From Escarpia spicata (Eukaryota > Annelida > Polychaeta > Sabellida > Siboglinidae): 64,000 nucleotides of DNA. Shown in pieces: positions 12,981 to 25,089 of the stretch. Numbering within the stretch: the first letter of the stretch is position 1; every line of letters starts with the position of its first letter. The notes under the pieces were generated by a model. It was not told the DNA's origin and did no database searches. It was given only the letters and a program-made list of their open reading frames with translations. The stretch lies in assembly GCA_963995525.1 (NCBI GenBank), contig OZ023208.1:21047682-21111681 (forward strand), given 5' to 3'. The position numbers and the translations under genes were made by a program.

Positions 12981-13625
12981 TTCTAAGTTATATGTGTTAT
13001 CATTGGTTTTTTTTGGTTTACATTTAATGGTCATGTGATATTAAACATTTAAATGTTCTACACACCATTGTTAAGTCAATTATTTGTGTGAGTTGTAAAC
13101 ATACAAGACATGGAGCAAACTACAATTCGCATTTGATATGGTGTTGTTTCTTGTAACAAAGACTCGTAAAAGAAGTAATTGTTTGTTTTTATATCTACCT
13201 GACATTATTACAACCTAAATTTCATTTGTTCTCTCGAAATACACACTTAAGTAACAACAAAGACACCAAATGAAGTACATATCTTGCAAAAAGATGCGAT
13301 AGAGGCGAGTGGACCTAGAATGTAGTACTAATGAGGTAAACTTACAAGACTGTCAAGTTATAAAATTAGTCCATTGACAGTATGACGTGAACACGAATCT
13401 GATGTTGGCCATTTGATAATTTTAATAACTTTTTGTGCTGTTATTGTATTAAGTGATTGTGCATATATGTAATGTAACATAAACATTTGTTATGCAATGT
13501 TTTTTGGAATTGAGAGGGTTGAATGGCGAGGGATCATCTACCACAGGTCATCGCTGGAGGCAGATAACGACAAGGCCTAGCTGGCGGAAGAGTCACTTGA
13601 GGAATGTATATCATTATACGAAGTT

Positions 13626-13628
<3 letters not shown>
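12977..13628. other. No gene seen
   Basis: AT-rich sequence without recognisable coding motifs. Confidence 0.45.

Positions 13629-13694
<66 letters not shown>
13629..13694. repeat. (GT)n microsatellite
   Basis: Pure GT repeat. Confidence 0.97.
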
Positions 13695-13695
<1 letters not shown>

Positions 13696-13938
13696 GTGTC
13701 CAATTCGCAGTGGCGTTCACTGCTAAATGTGCTGAACGATTACAAACCATGTACGCAAAAGAACAGGCACGTTCGAATAACGCGCGGTATCGAGTCAACA
13801 GCAACGCTACAAATATTGGCTTGTAATTAATACGTAATGAGAGAGCACTGATTTTGACCTCAGTAATAATCTATGTAAGCTAGCATCTACTTATAATCGA
13901 GCTTGCGTCTACTTCATTTTGTCAAGTCTAAGACGCAT

Positions 13939-14204
13939 GGGTCGTTCACCCAAAGCTTTTGCCGTGCGTGTTTTACGTATTATGCGCACATTACGTTTTC
14001 CTGTTAGACGGCTTAAACCTCGAGCGCCAAACTTTCAGGGATTAATCTACGACCCCAAAAATAGGACGGAAGACATATGTATATTTTCAAAATATCCCAT
14101 ATATGTCAGGATTCTCACATTTTATGGGGTAACCAGTTGTTCGGAACGTAAAACGTAATGTGCGCGTAATATGTAATAGGCAAAAACTTCGGGAAAACGG
14201 CCCC
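13939..14204. mobile_element. MITE with long terminal inverted repeats
   Basis: The left end GGGTCGTTCACCCAAAGC and the reverse complement of the right end, GGGGCCGTTTTCCCGAAG, match. Both continue into TTTTGCC and an ACGTATTATGCGCACATTACG-like block. About 265 bp with no ORF of its own. The superfamily is not determined and no clear target-site duplication was found. Confidence 0.7.
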
Positions 14205-14977
14205 TGCAACATAGACTTGGCAACATGAAGTAGACGCTGACACAACAATGCTTATGTCTACACTCATGCCAATAGCACGGAAATATGAATATCATTTGAC
14301 AATTCTACATTATCACGACTATGGCCTACCGATGGGCGTGAATTTCTCTCTCTGACCTTCGTCATTTTGAACAAATAATGAGTCTTCAGGAACGAGTTTT
14401 GGTATTGATGTAACGATCCTGTGTGTTTCTAACATTTCGTAAATATCACTATCACGACTGTCAACTCCCAAGAAAAAATCCTAACAGGTGATCGGCAGTT
14501 TTGCTAGCGACGCTACTTGTATCACGCTACATAAACATCTGTTTACTTATTGTTGATGCAGTTCACATAACTTAACTGATCTGATATGACTGTTTATATC
14601 GTAACCTCGTGAGTGTCTAAAAACATTCTCATCACACACTTTAGGTTATAAATAATAGAATACATTTAAGTAGTTGTACGCTTGTGTATTGTTGTTTTTG
14701 GTATAGTTTATGCACTCAAATTAAAACGAACTTCCAGTCCTAATCACATCAACTATAACTGTATGGACCGTTAAATGAAGGATAAGCATGATATTCTACC
14801 ATACGTCCGGTAGATTCGACTTGACAAAGATAAAAGAAACTGGTACTATTGAGTTGTAATTATCTGGATGGCGTAAAGTCTGGTAAACTCAAGAGCAGCA
14901 TTTCTGGCTGCGTCAACGGCGAAATTAACACGACATCCATTATCTGTTAATGAGGTTTGAACATATATTCGTAGTCA
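14205..14977. other. No gene seen
   Basis: AT-rich, no recognisable repeat or coding motif. Confidence 0.45.
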
Positions 14978-15016
14978 CTCTCTCCCTCTCTCTCTCTCTC
15001 TCGCTCTCTCGCGCTC

Positions 15017-15063
<47 letters not shown>
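14978..15063. repeat. (CT)n microsatellite running into a gap
   Basis: CT dinucleotides with a few CG and TA interruptions, cut off by the assembly gap. Confidence 0.95.
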
Positions 15064-15263
15064 NNNNNNNNNNNNNNNNNNNNNNNNNNNNNNNNNNNNN
15101 NNNNNNNNNNNNNNNNNNNNNNNNNNNNNNNNNNNNNNNNNNNNNNNNNNNNNNNNNNNNNNNNNNNNNNNNNNNNNNNNNNNNNNNNNNNNNNNNNNNN
15201 NNNNNNNNNNNNNNNNNNNNNNNNNNNNNNNNNNNNNNNNNNNNNNNNNNNNNNNNNNNNNNN
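15064..15263. other. Assembly gap, 200 N
   Basis: Exactly 200 N, a conventional placeholder length, so the true size is unknown. It sits between a CT microsatellite and a satellite array, both hard to assemble. Confidence 0.99.
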
Positions 15264-16400
15264 TTTGGCGACCTGTCGAGAGTCATAGTTACTCCCTGAT
15301 TTTACCTGCAAATTACAGATTCGGAGATACCAAATCTCTCACGCAATCGGTTTCGCTGCGAATATCGGCATGCGGTTTGAAGAGTATGCTTCCTCTCGGC
15401 GGCGCGAACAAGACGCAGAAGACCGCGTCTCGATAGCACGAACGGTCGTGATTCTATAGGAAAATTACGAATAAGCGCGGGTAAGCGGCGGGAGTAAATT
15501 TTGCAAAATTTCAGATTCGGAGATACTGCGAATATCGGCATGCGGTTTGAAGCGTACGCTTCCTCTCGCCGGCGCGAACAAGACGCAGAAGACCGCGTCT
15601 CGATAGCTCGAAGGGTCGTGATGCTGTAAGCAAATCATCGAGGCCGATCCCCCGTAGACGAACTGACTTAACTCAGAAGAATTTCAAGCATTTCTTACAA
15701 AATCTCTCACGCAATCGGTTTCGCTGCGAATATCGGGATGCGGTTTGAAGAGTACGCTTCCTCTCGGCAGAGCGAACACGACGCTGAAGACCGCGTCTCG
15801 ATAGCACGAACGGTCGTGATGCTGTAAGCAAATCATACATTCATGAGCTTCACTAATTAGACGACGAGGCATTTGGCGACCTGTAGAGAGTCATAGTTAC
15901 TCCCTGATTTTACCTGCAAATTACAGATTCGGAGATACCAAATCTCTCACGCAATCGGTTTCGCTGCGAATATCGGCATGCGGTTTGAAGAGTATGCTTC
16001 CTCTCGGCGGCGCGAACAAGACGCAGAAGACCGCGTCTCGATAGCACGAACGGTCGTGATTCTATAGGAAAATTACGAATAAGCGCGGGTAAGCGGCGGG
16101 AGTAAATTTTGCAAAATTTCAGATTCGGAGATACTGCGAATATCGGCATGCGGTTTGAAGCGTACGCTTCCTCTCGCCGGCGCGAACAAGACGCAGAAGA
16201 CCGCGTCTCGATAGCTCGAAGGGTCGTGATGCTGTAAGCAAATCATCGAGGCCGATCCCCCGTAGACGAACTGACTTAACTCAGAAGAATTTCAAGCATT
16301 TCTTACAAAATCTTTCACGCAATCGGTTTCGCTGCGAATATCGGGATGCCGTCTGCAGCGTACGCTTGCTCTCGGCAGAGCGAACACGACGCTGAAGACC
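15264..16400. repeat. Satellite, 608-bp higher-order unit
   Basis: The sequence starting TTTGGCGACCTGT at 15264 repeats at 15872 (608 bp) almost without change; the second copy switches to the 378-bp type near 16400. Each unit holds three related sub-repeats beginning GCGAATATCGG.ATGC. Each sub-repeat has an inverted repeat, AGACGC(8 nt)GCGTCT (e.g. 15411-15430), and some carry the perfect palindrome GAAGCGTACGCTTC (15549-15562). No coding potential. Confidence 0.92.
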
Positions 16401-17912
16401 GCGTCTATGGGGGATTGGCCCGAATTTTTTGAAAAAAATATAAAGAAAAGTCAGTCTACGGAGGATTGGCCAGAATTTTTTGAAAAAAATATAAAGAGAA
16501 TTATGTTAGTCTACGGAATATCGGCATGCGGTTTGAAGCGTACGCTTCCTCTCGCCGGCGCCAACAAGACGTAGAAGACCGCGTCTCGATAGCTCGAAGG
16601 GTCGTGATGCTGTAAGCAAATCATCGAGGCCGATCCCCCGTAGACGAACTGACTTAACTCAGAAGAATTTCAAGCATTTCTTACAAAATCTTTCACGCAA
16701 TCGGTTTCGCTGCGAATATCGGGATGCCGTCTGCAGCGTACGCTTGCTCTCGGCAGAGCGAACACGACGCTGAAGACCGCGTCTATGGGGGATTGGCCCG
16801 AATTTTTTGAAAAAAATATAAAGAAAAGTCAGTCTACGGAGGATTGGCCAGAATTTTTTGAAAAAAATATAAAGAGAATTATGTTAGTCTACGGAATATC
16901 GGCATGCGGTTTGAAGCGTACGCTTCCTCTCGCCGGCGCCAACAAGACGTAGAAGACCGCGTCTCGATAGCTCGAAGGGTCGTGATGCTGTAAGCAAATC
17001 ATCGAGGCCGATCCCCCGTAGACGAACTGACTTAACTCAGAAGAATTTCAAGCATTTCTTACAAAATCTTTCACGCAATCGGTTTCGCTGCGAATATCGG
17101 GATGCCGTCTGCAGCGTACGCTTGCTCTCGGCAGAGCGAACACGACGCTGAAGACCGCGTCTATGGGGGATTGGCCCGAATTTTTTGAAAAAAATATAAA
17201 GAAAAGTCAGTCTACGGAGGATTGGCCAGAATTTTTTGAAAAAAATATAAAGAGAATTATGTTAGTCTACGGAATATCGGCATGCGGTTTGAAGCGTACG
17301 CTTCCTCTCGCCGGCGCCAACAAGACGTAGAAGACCGCGTCTCGATAGCTCGAAGGGTCGTGATGCTGTAAGCAAATCATCGAGGCCGATCCCCCGTAGA
17401 CGAACTGACTTAACTCAGAAGAATTTCAAGCATTTCTTACAAAATCTTTCACGCAATCGGTTTCGCTGCGAATATCGGGATGCCGTCTGCAGCGTACGCT
17501 TGCTCTCGGCAGAGCGAACACGACGCTGAAGACCGCGTCTATGGGGGATTGGCCCGAATTTTTTGAAAAAAATATAAAGAAAAGTCAGTCTACGGAGGAT
17601 TGGCCAGAATTTTTTGAAAAAAATATAAAGAGAATTATGTTAGTCTACGGAATATCGGCATGCGGTTTGAAGCGTACGCTTCCTCTCGCCGGCGCCAACA
17701 AGACGTAGAAGACCGCGTCTCGATAGCTCGAAGGGTCGTGATGCTGTAAGCAAATCATCGAGGCCGATCCCCCGTAGACGAACTGACTTAACTCAGAAGA
17801 ATTTCAAGCATTTCTTACAAAATCTTTCACGCAATCGGTTTCGCTGCGAATATCGGGATGCCGTCTGCAGCGTACGCTTGCTCTCGGCAGAGCGAACACG
17901 ACGCTGAAGACC
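16401..17912. repeat. Satellite, four 378-bp units
   Basis: GCGTCTATGG begins at 16401, 16779, 17157 and 17535, an exact 378-bp period, and the copies look virtually identical. Each unit contains two 52-55 bp blocks with AATTTTTTGAAAAAAATATAA, then two sub-repeats of the 608-bp type. Near-identity implies recent amplification or ongoing homogenisation. The true copy number may be larger than assembled. Confidence 0.95.
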
Positions 17913-18040
17913 GCGTCTACGGAGGATTGGCCAGAATTTTTTGAAAAAAATATAAAGAGAATTATGTTAGTCTACGGGGGATCGGCTATAATTTTTTGAT
18001 AAAAATATAAAGAGAAGTTAGTTAGTCTACGGGGAATCAG
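17913..18040. repeat. Terminal copies of the 55-bp satellite block
   Basis: Two more diverged 55-bp blocks (GGATTGGCC and GGATCGGCT variants, each followed by AATTTTTTGA.AAAAATATAA) end the array and then fade into unique sequence. Confidence 0.85.
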
Positions 18041-19348
18041 CTGTATAACACATTTCTCGGGGCCGGCCAATTAATTTATTCGGTAAAAAAGCGAAATTCG
18101 GTATAACAGAATTCGTTATATTCGAGATTAATTGTGTGTGTTTTTGTACGTGCGTGTGTGCGTATGTGTTTTGTGTGCGTGTATATATATGTATTTCATT
18201 TATTATATTATATATATGCTTATTTCAGAATTGATTGACATTATTAGGTATGATATATGATAAATACCAAGCTTAATTTAAATTAACGACAATAGAGACG
18301 AGGAGATCGGTGGTCAAAGTAATGTTTTACAGATTACACTTTTTCTCTTCTGTGTACTTGAAGTCAGACTCTAGTTTCACTTCTTCTTCCGTCACTGAGC
18401 AAGTTTCACTGCGGGTACCACCACCCGTATCCACTCTCTCTGGCGCATTGTTTTGTTCTCCAAACCCTTCCCAATCAGGCCAAATCCACATCTTTTTAAT
18501 TTTTCTTACAAGTTGTCGCGAAGAAAGGGGCGCATAATTGAACAATCGGTATTTTTCCAGAGTGTGAATTGAACAGGATTTTGGAGTGGATTGGTTTTCA
18601 AATCAGGGCATCCCTGATTGTCCCCTGATTGTCCCCTGATTTTCCAGGTCAACCGCTCCCTTTGATAAATAATCCCAAAATCTTACATGTATATACTTAA
18701 TATGTGCAAATATTCACATTATTTTACAAGTTATAACCCTGCATTTATGGTACGGATTTATGTTATTACTGGTAAATCTTGTCACAATAAAACATATTCG
18801 CACGAGCTTTGCCGACCAAAGAAAGAAACACATCTTCCACACAATATATGAACGTATCACTAAACATAATTGCCCGTTTGCATAATGCAATCTCTATTGA
18901 TTGTTGCAAATTAGTACACAACTACTAAATGTATGATGAATAGTTCAATGACTAGGTAAATGGACGGCCAACACGGAAGAAACGTCGCATTCAGATACAT
19001 TACGTCATGTCATGTTGAATGGTTAGACGTAAATCTAGTCAGTCGGACTGAAGCATACAGCCAAACAATACATGTCCAATATGCCTTTCCTGCGTTCAAT
19101 ATGGATATACAGTGTATTTTATTTTAAAAAGAGTATGGACTCACCCATTTTAATACAGATTGCTTCAAGTGGAAACATTGTGAAAAGTATACATGTTCTA
19201 GTGTTCATATCACAAACAAACCAATCTAATAAAAAACATATATTTTCCAACAAAGCCTAGCGGATTTTTTGATGTAGCTAGTTATATTTGTGTTGCTTGC
19301 ATCTGCACTCTGAAATTTCCTGCGAACCCCGGCCAATGTTTATGTGTC
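18041..19348. other. No gene seen; possible Tigger-like debris
   Basis: Around 18080-18130 words such as GAATTCGTTATATTCGAG resemble inner TIR sequence of pogo/Tigger elements. A 72-codon minus frame (18327-18545) lies nearby without a recognisable transposase motif. A GT-rich patch is at 18132-18200. Evidence for an element is weak. Confidence 0.25.
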
Positions 19349-19578
19349 CATAGTAAGCTCGGTAGTGGTAACACTTAATTGAACCCTATAGACCGGCGGT
19401 ATTTAACCTGTATTTATCCCCTTGGGGGTAAATCGGGCATTATTGGGGGTAACACAAGCATAGTAAGCTTGGTAGTGGTAACATTTAATTGGAATATCTG
19501 AATCCTACAGACCACCGGTATTCAATCTGTATCTACCCTCTTAGGGGTAACTCTGGCTTTACTGGGGGTAACACAAGC
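19349..19578. repeat. Two tandem copies (110 bp) with a hAT-like terminus
   Basis: CATAGTAAGCTYGGTAGTGG starts at 19349 and at 19459. Each copy contains a text of the type GACC..CGGTATT.AA.CTGTAT followed by a GGGGTAA block and TGGGGGTAACACAAGC. Terminal sequences of hAT MITEs look like this (CGGTTCTCAACCTG...GGGG). The hAT link is an inference. Confidence 0.6.
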
Positions 19579-21011
19579 TTTTTTAAGATACAAATTGTTC
19601 AGTGATTAATTAATCACGACAACGCTTTTGTAGTATGATATAGTGCATGCATGCATGCATGGAATAACGTACCGGATGTCAAGAACGCTTCATACCGATC
19701 GTAAGAACTCCCTTAACATCGGTGAGGATCTCATGAAACCTCTCTCTGCGGTAACGCACAACCGCAGCGGCGCAGATTGATGCAAACCGGTTCGCTCTTT
19801 GGGCCTCTAAAGTATGCTTTGACGCAATATATTCGTAATATAAATACGCCTGGGATGATCTTGAATGATAGAACTAAACCACTGAAATATCAAATTTAGG
19901 CAAACATGTAATTATAATGACGAAATCGAGGTTGGCCGGGATACTAGACAAGTCCTCCATTATTTTCTTTTAAACATTCTGCAGGTCTTGCCGGTCGACT
20001 TTTTTTTAAGTTACCGGCTCCAGATCGGCAGTAATTTCGAACACTGTTTTAGACCGTTCTGAATGGTAGCATGTGTGTCGCACGCCTTTTACCAATTCAG
20101 CTCAACAGGTTGGCTAATTCCAGAATGCCCCTTCATGTCACTGGTCACTTGAGTTCCGGAATCCGCACTGGGACAATTAGAAGGTACGCGTAGACGTTGC
20201 GTCTTCTTTTGCAATCTGTTTTGCTAACGTTGAGAATAATTGATCTAATACCAAGTGTGTCACGCGTGCGTCATTCCATCAGCGCGCACGGCATTAGAAA
20301 CTTTGCAAAGTTGGTTCAATTAACTATGGCATTACTAACTGGCGGCAACGACGGAAGCAGACAATTAGTGTCTCACGGCTAGCAACTATGATTTATATTC
20401 TCGCGTGCATGTCGAATAGTAACTGCATGCTACCCAGGACACGCTTAACATTTGTTCCTCTAGGTAGGTAGGTGGATCTGTTCTGGTTTATTTATGTAGG
20501 CATTACTGAGGCACCAGGAGATTTGGCTGTAAATGTAGCGATAGCGTTAGCGCTAAAACTGGTGTGAGACTGTCACCAATGTTATTCTTGTAAACTGTAT
20601 ACGTCTGATTGGTCTATCTACCTTGTAGGTGCGACGAATATTGTGTGTGGAACCTGATCGAACACTATAAAATTCTATTTTGCTAAAGGGGTTATGGGAG
20701 GCTAATTTGGGATACACCCGAACATTGCATTTCAATACATTAACATTACTACCAAAAATGCGTGTCACCTGACGGGATGCCTTGGATGTCGAGACAGTAA
20801 CATTTACTACACGTTTGAAAAAACGCAAAATCGTTACAGACACAACATAACACGCTCGCAGTTGTTTGTTCAAAATGCCGAAATGAATGTCGGAGAGAAT
20901 GTGAAGTTTGCGTCCATCGATAGGCCGTAGGTGTGATAGTGTAGAATTGTTAAATACTAGTCGTATAGCTATGTTAATGGCATGAGGCTAAACATAAGCA
21001 ATATTGAGTCA
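19579..21011. other. No gene seen
   Basis: Contains a short GCATGCATGC run near 19646 and a 106-codon minus frame (20553-20873) of basic composition that I do not recognise. No other feature. Confidence 0.4.
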
Positions 21012-21130
21012 TGGACCGTTTTCCCGAAGTATTTGCCGCGTGCGCGTGGTTCGTGCGATTGGTAAGTTACGTTTTACATACGTATTATGCACATATTACG
21101 TTTTATGTTCCGAACAACTGATTTACCCCC
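21012..21130. mobile_element. One-ended copy of the 13.9-kb MITE
   Basis: ACCGTTTTCCCGAAGTATTT, the ACGTATTATGCACATATTACG block and TTCCGAACAACTG match the reverse complement of 14105-14204 in order. The other terminus is absent. Confidence 0.65.
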
Positions 21131-21160
21131 TTACAGTTGATACTATTGACACGTATGACT

Positions 21161-21162
21161 TG

Positions 21163-21254
<92 letters not shown>

Positions 21255-21344
21255 CATACATGTGGGTATTTTGAGAGAAAACAATATAAGTATAAATATA
21301 TATATATATATAATATATATATATATGTATACACACACACATAT
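21161..21344. repeat. (TA)n microsatellite
   Basis: TA arrays interrupted by GTA, CATACATG and a short unique piece. Confidence 0.93.
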
Positions 21345-22242
21345 ATATATATTATGGGCATTTAAAAAAAATATATTCCTTACATCCTATTCTTGGGGTC
21401 GTAGATTAATCCATGACAGTGTGACACTTGAGGTTCAAACCGTCAGTTGTTGTTGTTTTACAACAGTTGTTGTAAAATAATAACTTGTCCATGTTCAATA
21501 CACACATGTGCTTTGTTTGTATTCAATATACATTACTATCAACACAACAGATAACAAAATAAAAATGTAGCCCAGAACTGGATAGATTGTGTACAGTCAA
21601 TTAGTTCATTTTTTTGGAAATGCGCTTGCGCGCGATGCACGGGCGCACGCACGCACGCACGCATGCACGATGGACACGTAAACCCTGGCTGATACACAGA
21701 CTTTTAATATAGCCTAACGGATATATAACATGTCCAACGAGACCGCAGGGCCCGCATGTAAGACAGGCACCATTGGAATTAAGCGTGGTTTCAAGACAAT
21801 GGTCTTCGCCCACAAAGAGACCGTTGTAGAAGGGTGCAATGATGTTCAAAGTCGGCTGCTATTCGTATTAAGCTGGTGGTCGCATTGAAGGGGTTGTCGT
21901 AATAATAAAACAGGAAATCTGGCCGCTATTGGAGGGTGGCCGTTGTCGAGATGGGGCCGTTTGAGAGAGGGAATAGAGTACCACTGTTTTCATTTCAATT
22001 ACTGTTGCGTAGGTATCGTCTCTATTTGTTGACAAGTTAGCATTGTTTCATTAATCACAAAACTTGTAGTAAGTCAATGTACCAACAAGTGAATAAATAC
22101 CGTTGTATAAAGTCAAACAATTAATGCATTCTTAAAAAAAATAATTGTATTGTTGTACCTCATATAGTTATTAATTGCTTTCGTTGTGACAGTTACGTAA
22201 CATCCAACCTGATTGGCATACAGTAGCCTGCATCACCGACGA
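21345..22242. other. No gene seen
   Basis: Only a short GCAC tetranucleotide run near 21640 stands out. No coding motif. Confidence 0.4.
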
Positions 22243-22282
22243 TGTGTGTGTGTATGTGTGTGTGTGTGTGTGTCTGTGTGTG

Positions 22283-22314
<32 letters not shown>

Positions 22315-22344
22315 TGAGTGAGAGAGAGAGAGAGAGAGAGAAAC
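22243..22344. repeat. GT / GTGC / GA compound microsatellite
   Basis: GT repeats pass into TGCG tetranucleotides and then GA repeats. Confidence 0.93.
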
Positions 22345-22531
22345 AAAGAGACAATAGCCTAACACGAATTCGGCTGTTTTATGTCCAAGTATATAGTAGT
22401 AGTAGTAGTAGTAGTAGTAATAGTAGTAGTAGTAGTATTTTTATTAAAGTCTCACTCCACGTATACAAGCATTAAAATACAAGACAAATAAATACATTAC
22501 ATTAAAAATTAGCATTGTATACAAAGACCAC

Positions 22532-22954
22532 TCATAAAGAGTTATGAGAGACGTTTAAAAACAAAATGTACAAATAAAAACAGTAATAATTTAATAAACA
22601 TGTGCTATTATTTTGTTGTATTGTGTAATCTTGTGTGCAGTATTTTTGGAGGATGCTTGCAGTTTTACTTATTATATTGTCATTACTCAATAAATATACA
22701 CATTTATCTTGATCATTCATACTGAAAAAAGCTGGGTCATTAATTGTTGCATAGCCTATTAGTTCTTGTCGTTCGTTAAAATATAAAGGGCATTTCATTA
22801 AAACTTGAAACTCATTTTCTATTTCATTCGTGCAATTATAACACGTCCTACCTTCAGGTTGGGAATAATTTCGTTCAAAACGTCCAGTTTCAATTATGGT
22901 AGGTGCCACGCCACATCGAAATTTTGCAAGTGCTGATCGATTACTTCTAGGCAT
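22532..22954 (-). pseudogene. LINE-A RT C-terminal domain with zinc-finger-like motif
   Basis: The 140-codon frame contains RSALAKFRCGVAP, IETGRFERNY and CYNCTNEIENEFQVLMKCPLY. The last is the CxxC...(H)xxxxC finger common at the end of many LINE ORF2 proteins. The usual His is replaced by Gln here, so metal binding may be lost. The stop codon lies just before the 3' UTR. Confidence 0.85.
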
Positions 22955-23719
22955 AATTTTCTTAACATAATGCTCAGTAAAAAAAATAGTTTTGAACTGT
23001 TTATAAGTTCTTAGTTTATTTCTACTATCATTTCTGCCCTCTTCTCTATTTATAATATGAAGCCATTGCTATTCCTGTAATACAGACAGACAGACATCTG
23101 TGTGTTCTATTAAAGCCTTTACATTAACATGGTCTCTTATATTAGTAAGATTATGCATATTTAAGTAATTTTAACGATGGTATACTTCGTAGCCCTAATT
23201 TCGTTTCCCGCTTACGGCCATTTCCATCATCCATAGAAACACACGTTTTGTCACTCTAGATACATCCATATTGATCAAATGACACCAGAGCCTAGTAACA
23301 GATAGCCATTGTTGGTGAGTCGGGGTTTTCCACCCCATTCACCCTGTACTGCTGCTGATGGGGTATATTTACCCACACCTAGGAAAAATCGACATGTCCT
23401 ATTATGTATGCTATTTAAGACCGAATATCCCTTTCTACCCCACACAGCAGAACCATAGTTAATAATGGAGAGCACCATACCATCGTATAGTTTTGTAAAA
23501 CAGTTAAAGGCATTCCTCCATTACACTTTGTCTTAGCCATTAATAAACCCAGAGCTCTGTTCGCGGTAGTAGCTACTGTTTTTACCATCACCTTATAATC
23601 AAGGTATTCAATTAAATTAAAAACCTAAATATTGATACTTATTTACGATGCATATGCTTTGATCACCTAGTTAAAAATCAGTAGTCTCAGATATCGATGG
23701 ATTATGAAAATGTACAATT

Positions 23720-24961
23720 TGAGTTTTGTCTTTGTTAATAGATATGTCCCAGTCATTGCACCATTTCCAGATAACATTTAGCAATGTCTACAGTTCTTCT
23801 GCTGATTCGGCCAGCAACACAATGTCATCTGCGTATGCTAACATTGTAACAATTTCGTCTCCGATCTTAACACTTTTACCCGTGCCTTTCAATTCAGCTG
23901 ATAAATCGTTTATAAACATATTGAACATGATAGGAATAGAACACATCCCTGCTTAAGCTTCAACATTGAACCAGTCAGACTTTAAGTTGTTGACCCTAAT
24001 ACAACATTTGTAATCAACATATAATGATTTCAAAGCCTCAAGCATTTTCCCTTGTATGTTAAAGTTACTAATTTTTTTTCCAGAGGAAATTTCTATTGAT
24101 ACGGTCATAAGCTTTACTAAAATCTACGAAACATGCAAACGGTTGCTGTCGGCATTTCTTTCTAGTATTGGTTATGTTTGTAATTGTAGATAGGTAGTCG
24201 AGACAACTGCGACCTGGTCTAAACCCATTTTGCTTATCACACAAAAGGTTGTTGCCCTCTACCCACGATATAAGACGATCATTAAAAAAACAGCAGTATA
24301 TTTTATACACATGCAAACTAAGCGTAATTCCCCTATAGTTCAATGGTACTCGTGGATCAGACGTACAACACTTGGGTATCGGGGTTACGATGCCCCGACG
24401 CCATGCTTCAGGAACCATGCTGTTGTTAAAACATTGATTAAATAGATCGTAAAGGAAGTCTATGGCATTTTCATTGACCAGCGTTTCGACTGGGATGTTA
24501 TCATCACCTAACGCTTTGTGTTTCTTGGCCTTGTTTAAGGCCAGGTGAATGTCCTCCTTAGAGATAGGTCCATCAAGGTGTTCATTGTGACCCAGTGAGT
24601 GGGTCTCTACCGGCGGTTGAGAGTCAATTGTTTGTTCGTAATTGACCGGGTTCAACAAAGTGCGAAAGTCAGTTCTCCATTTACGTAATATCACGCCTTG
24701 ATCAGTGGATGAGGAGCCGTCTTCTAGCATCACTTCCATTGGTATATCATGGATGCGTTCTTGTTTTATCCCTAATTTTCCAATATACTTCCAAAAGGCA
24801 TTTGGATCATATGACGGCAGATCAAGTAGTTGTTCTTGTTGTTGACGCCAGAATTTGCGTTTGGCAGCTTGCACATGCTTATCAAACAGTTTCTGGGCTA
24901 CCTTCATTTCCGCTTTCAGGTGCGGTTTATTTTGTTCGTCGCCCTTAATCCAATTGTTCAC
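23720..24961 (-). pseudogene. LINE-A reverse transcriptase
   Basis: The 297-codon frame 24068-24961 carries the RT finger and palm start: AKKHKALGDDNIPVE, PIPKC...NYRGITL, QNGFRPGRSC and FACFVDFSKAYDRI, where the Asp of FVDFSKAYD is catalytic. It ends at an A-run frameshift (24072-24080). The continuation contains a stop before AGMCS (usual QGC.LSP) and then FNMFINDLS and the catalytic AYADDIV box near 23835, followed by INKDKTQIVHF. The catalytic residues are still readable but the frame is broken at least twice. Confidence 0.9.
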
Positions 24962-25089
24962 TTGTTGTGAAGTTATTCCATAGTTGAGTAAGTTCCTTTG
25001 TCCACCACTGCTTCTTGATCAGTCTGCGCTTATTATTGAGCACTGAGTGGTTTATTTATTATACGTGTTCGCAGAAACTATCATATACA

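Noticed and set aside
15302..16149. Two identical 79-codon minus-strand frames
   Set aside because: They are identical because the 608-bp satellite repeats; there is no domain and the frame is lost in the 378-bp units.
15264..18040. CRISPR-like direct repeats
   Set aside because: Units are hundreds of bases long, tandem without unique spacers, and the context is eukaryotic.
18327..18545. Possible pogo/Tigger transposase fragment
   Set aside because: The TIR-like words nearby are suggestive, but the 72-codon frame has no DDE or HTH motif, so I left it as unassigned debris.
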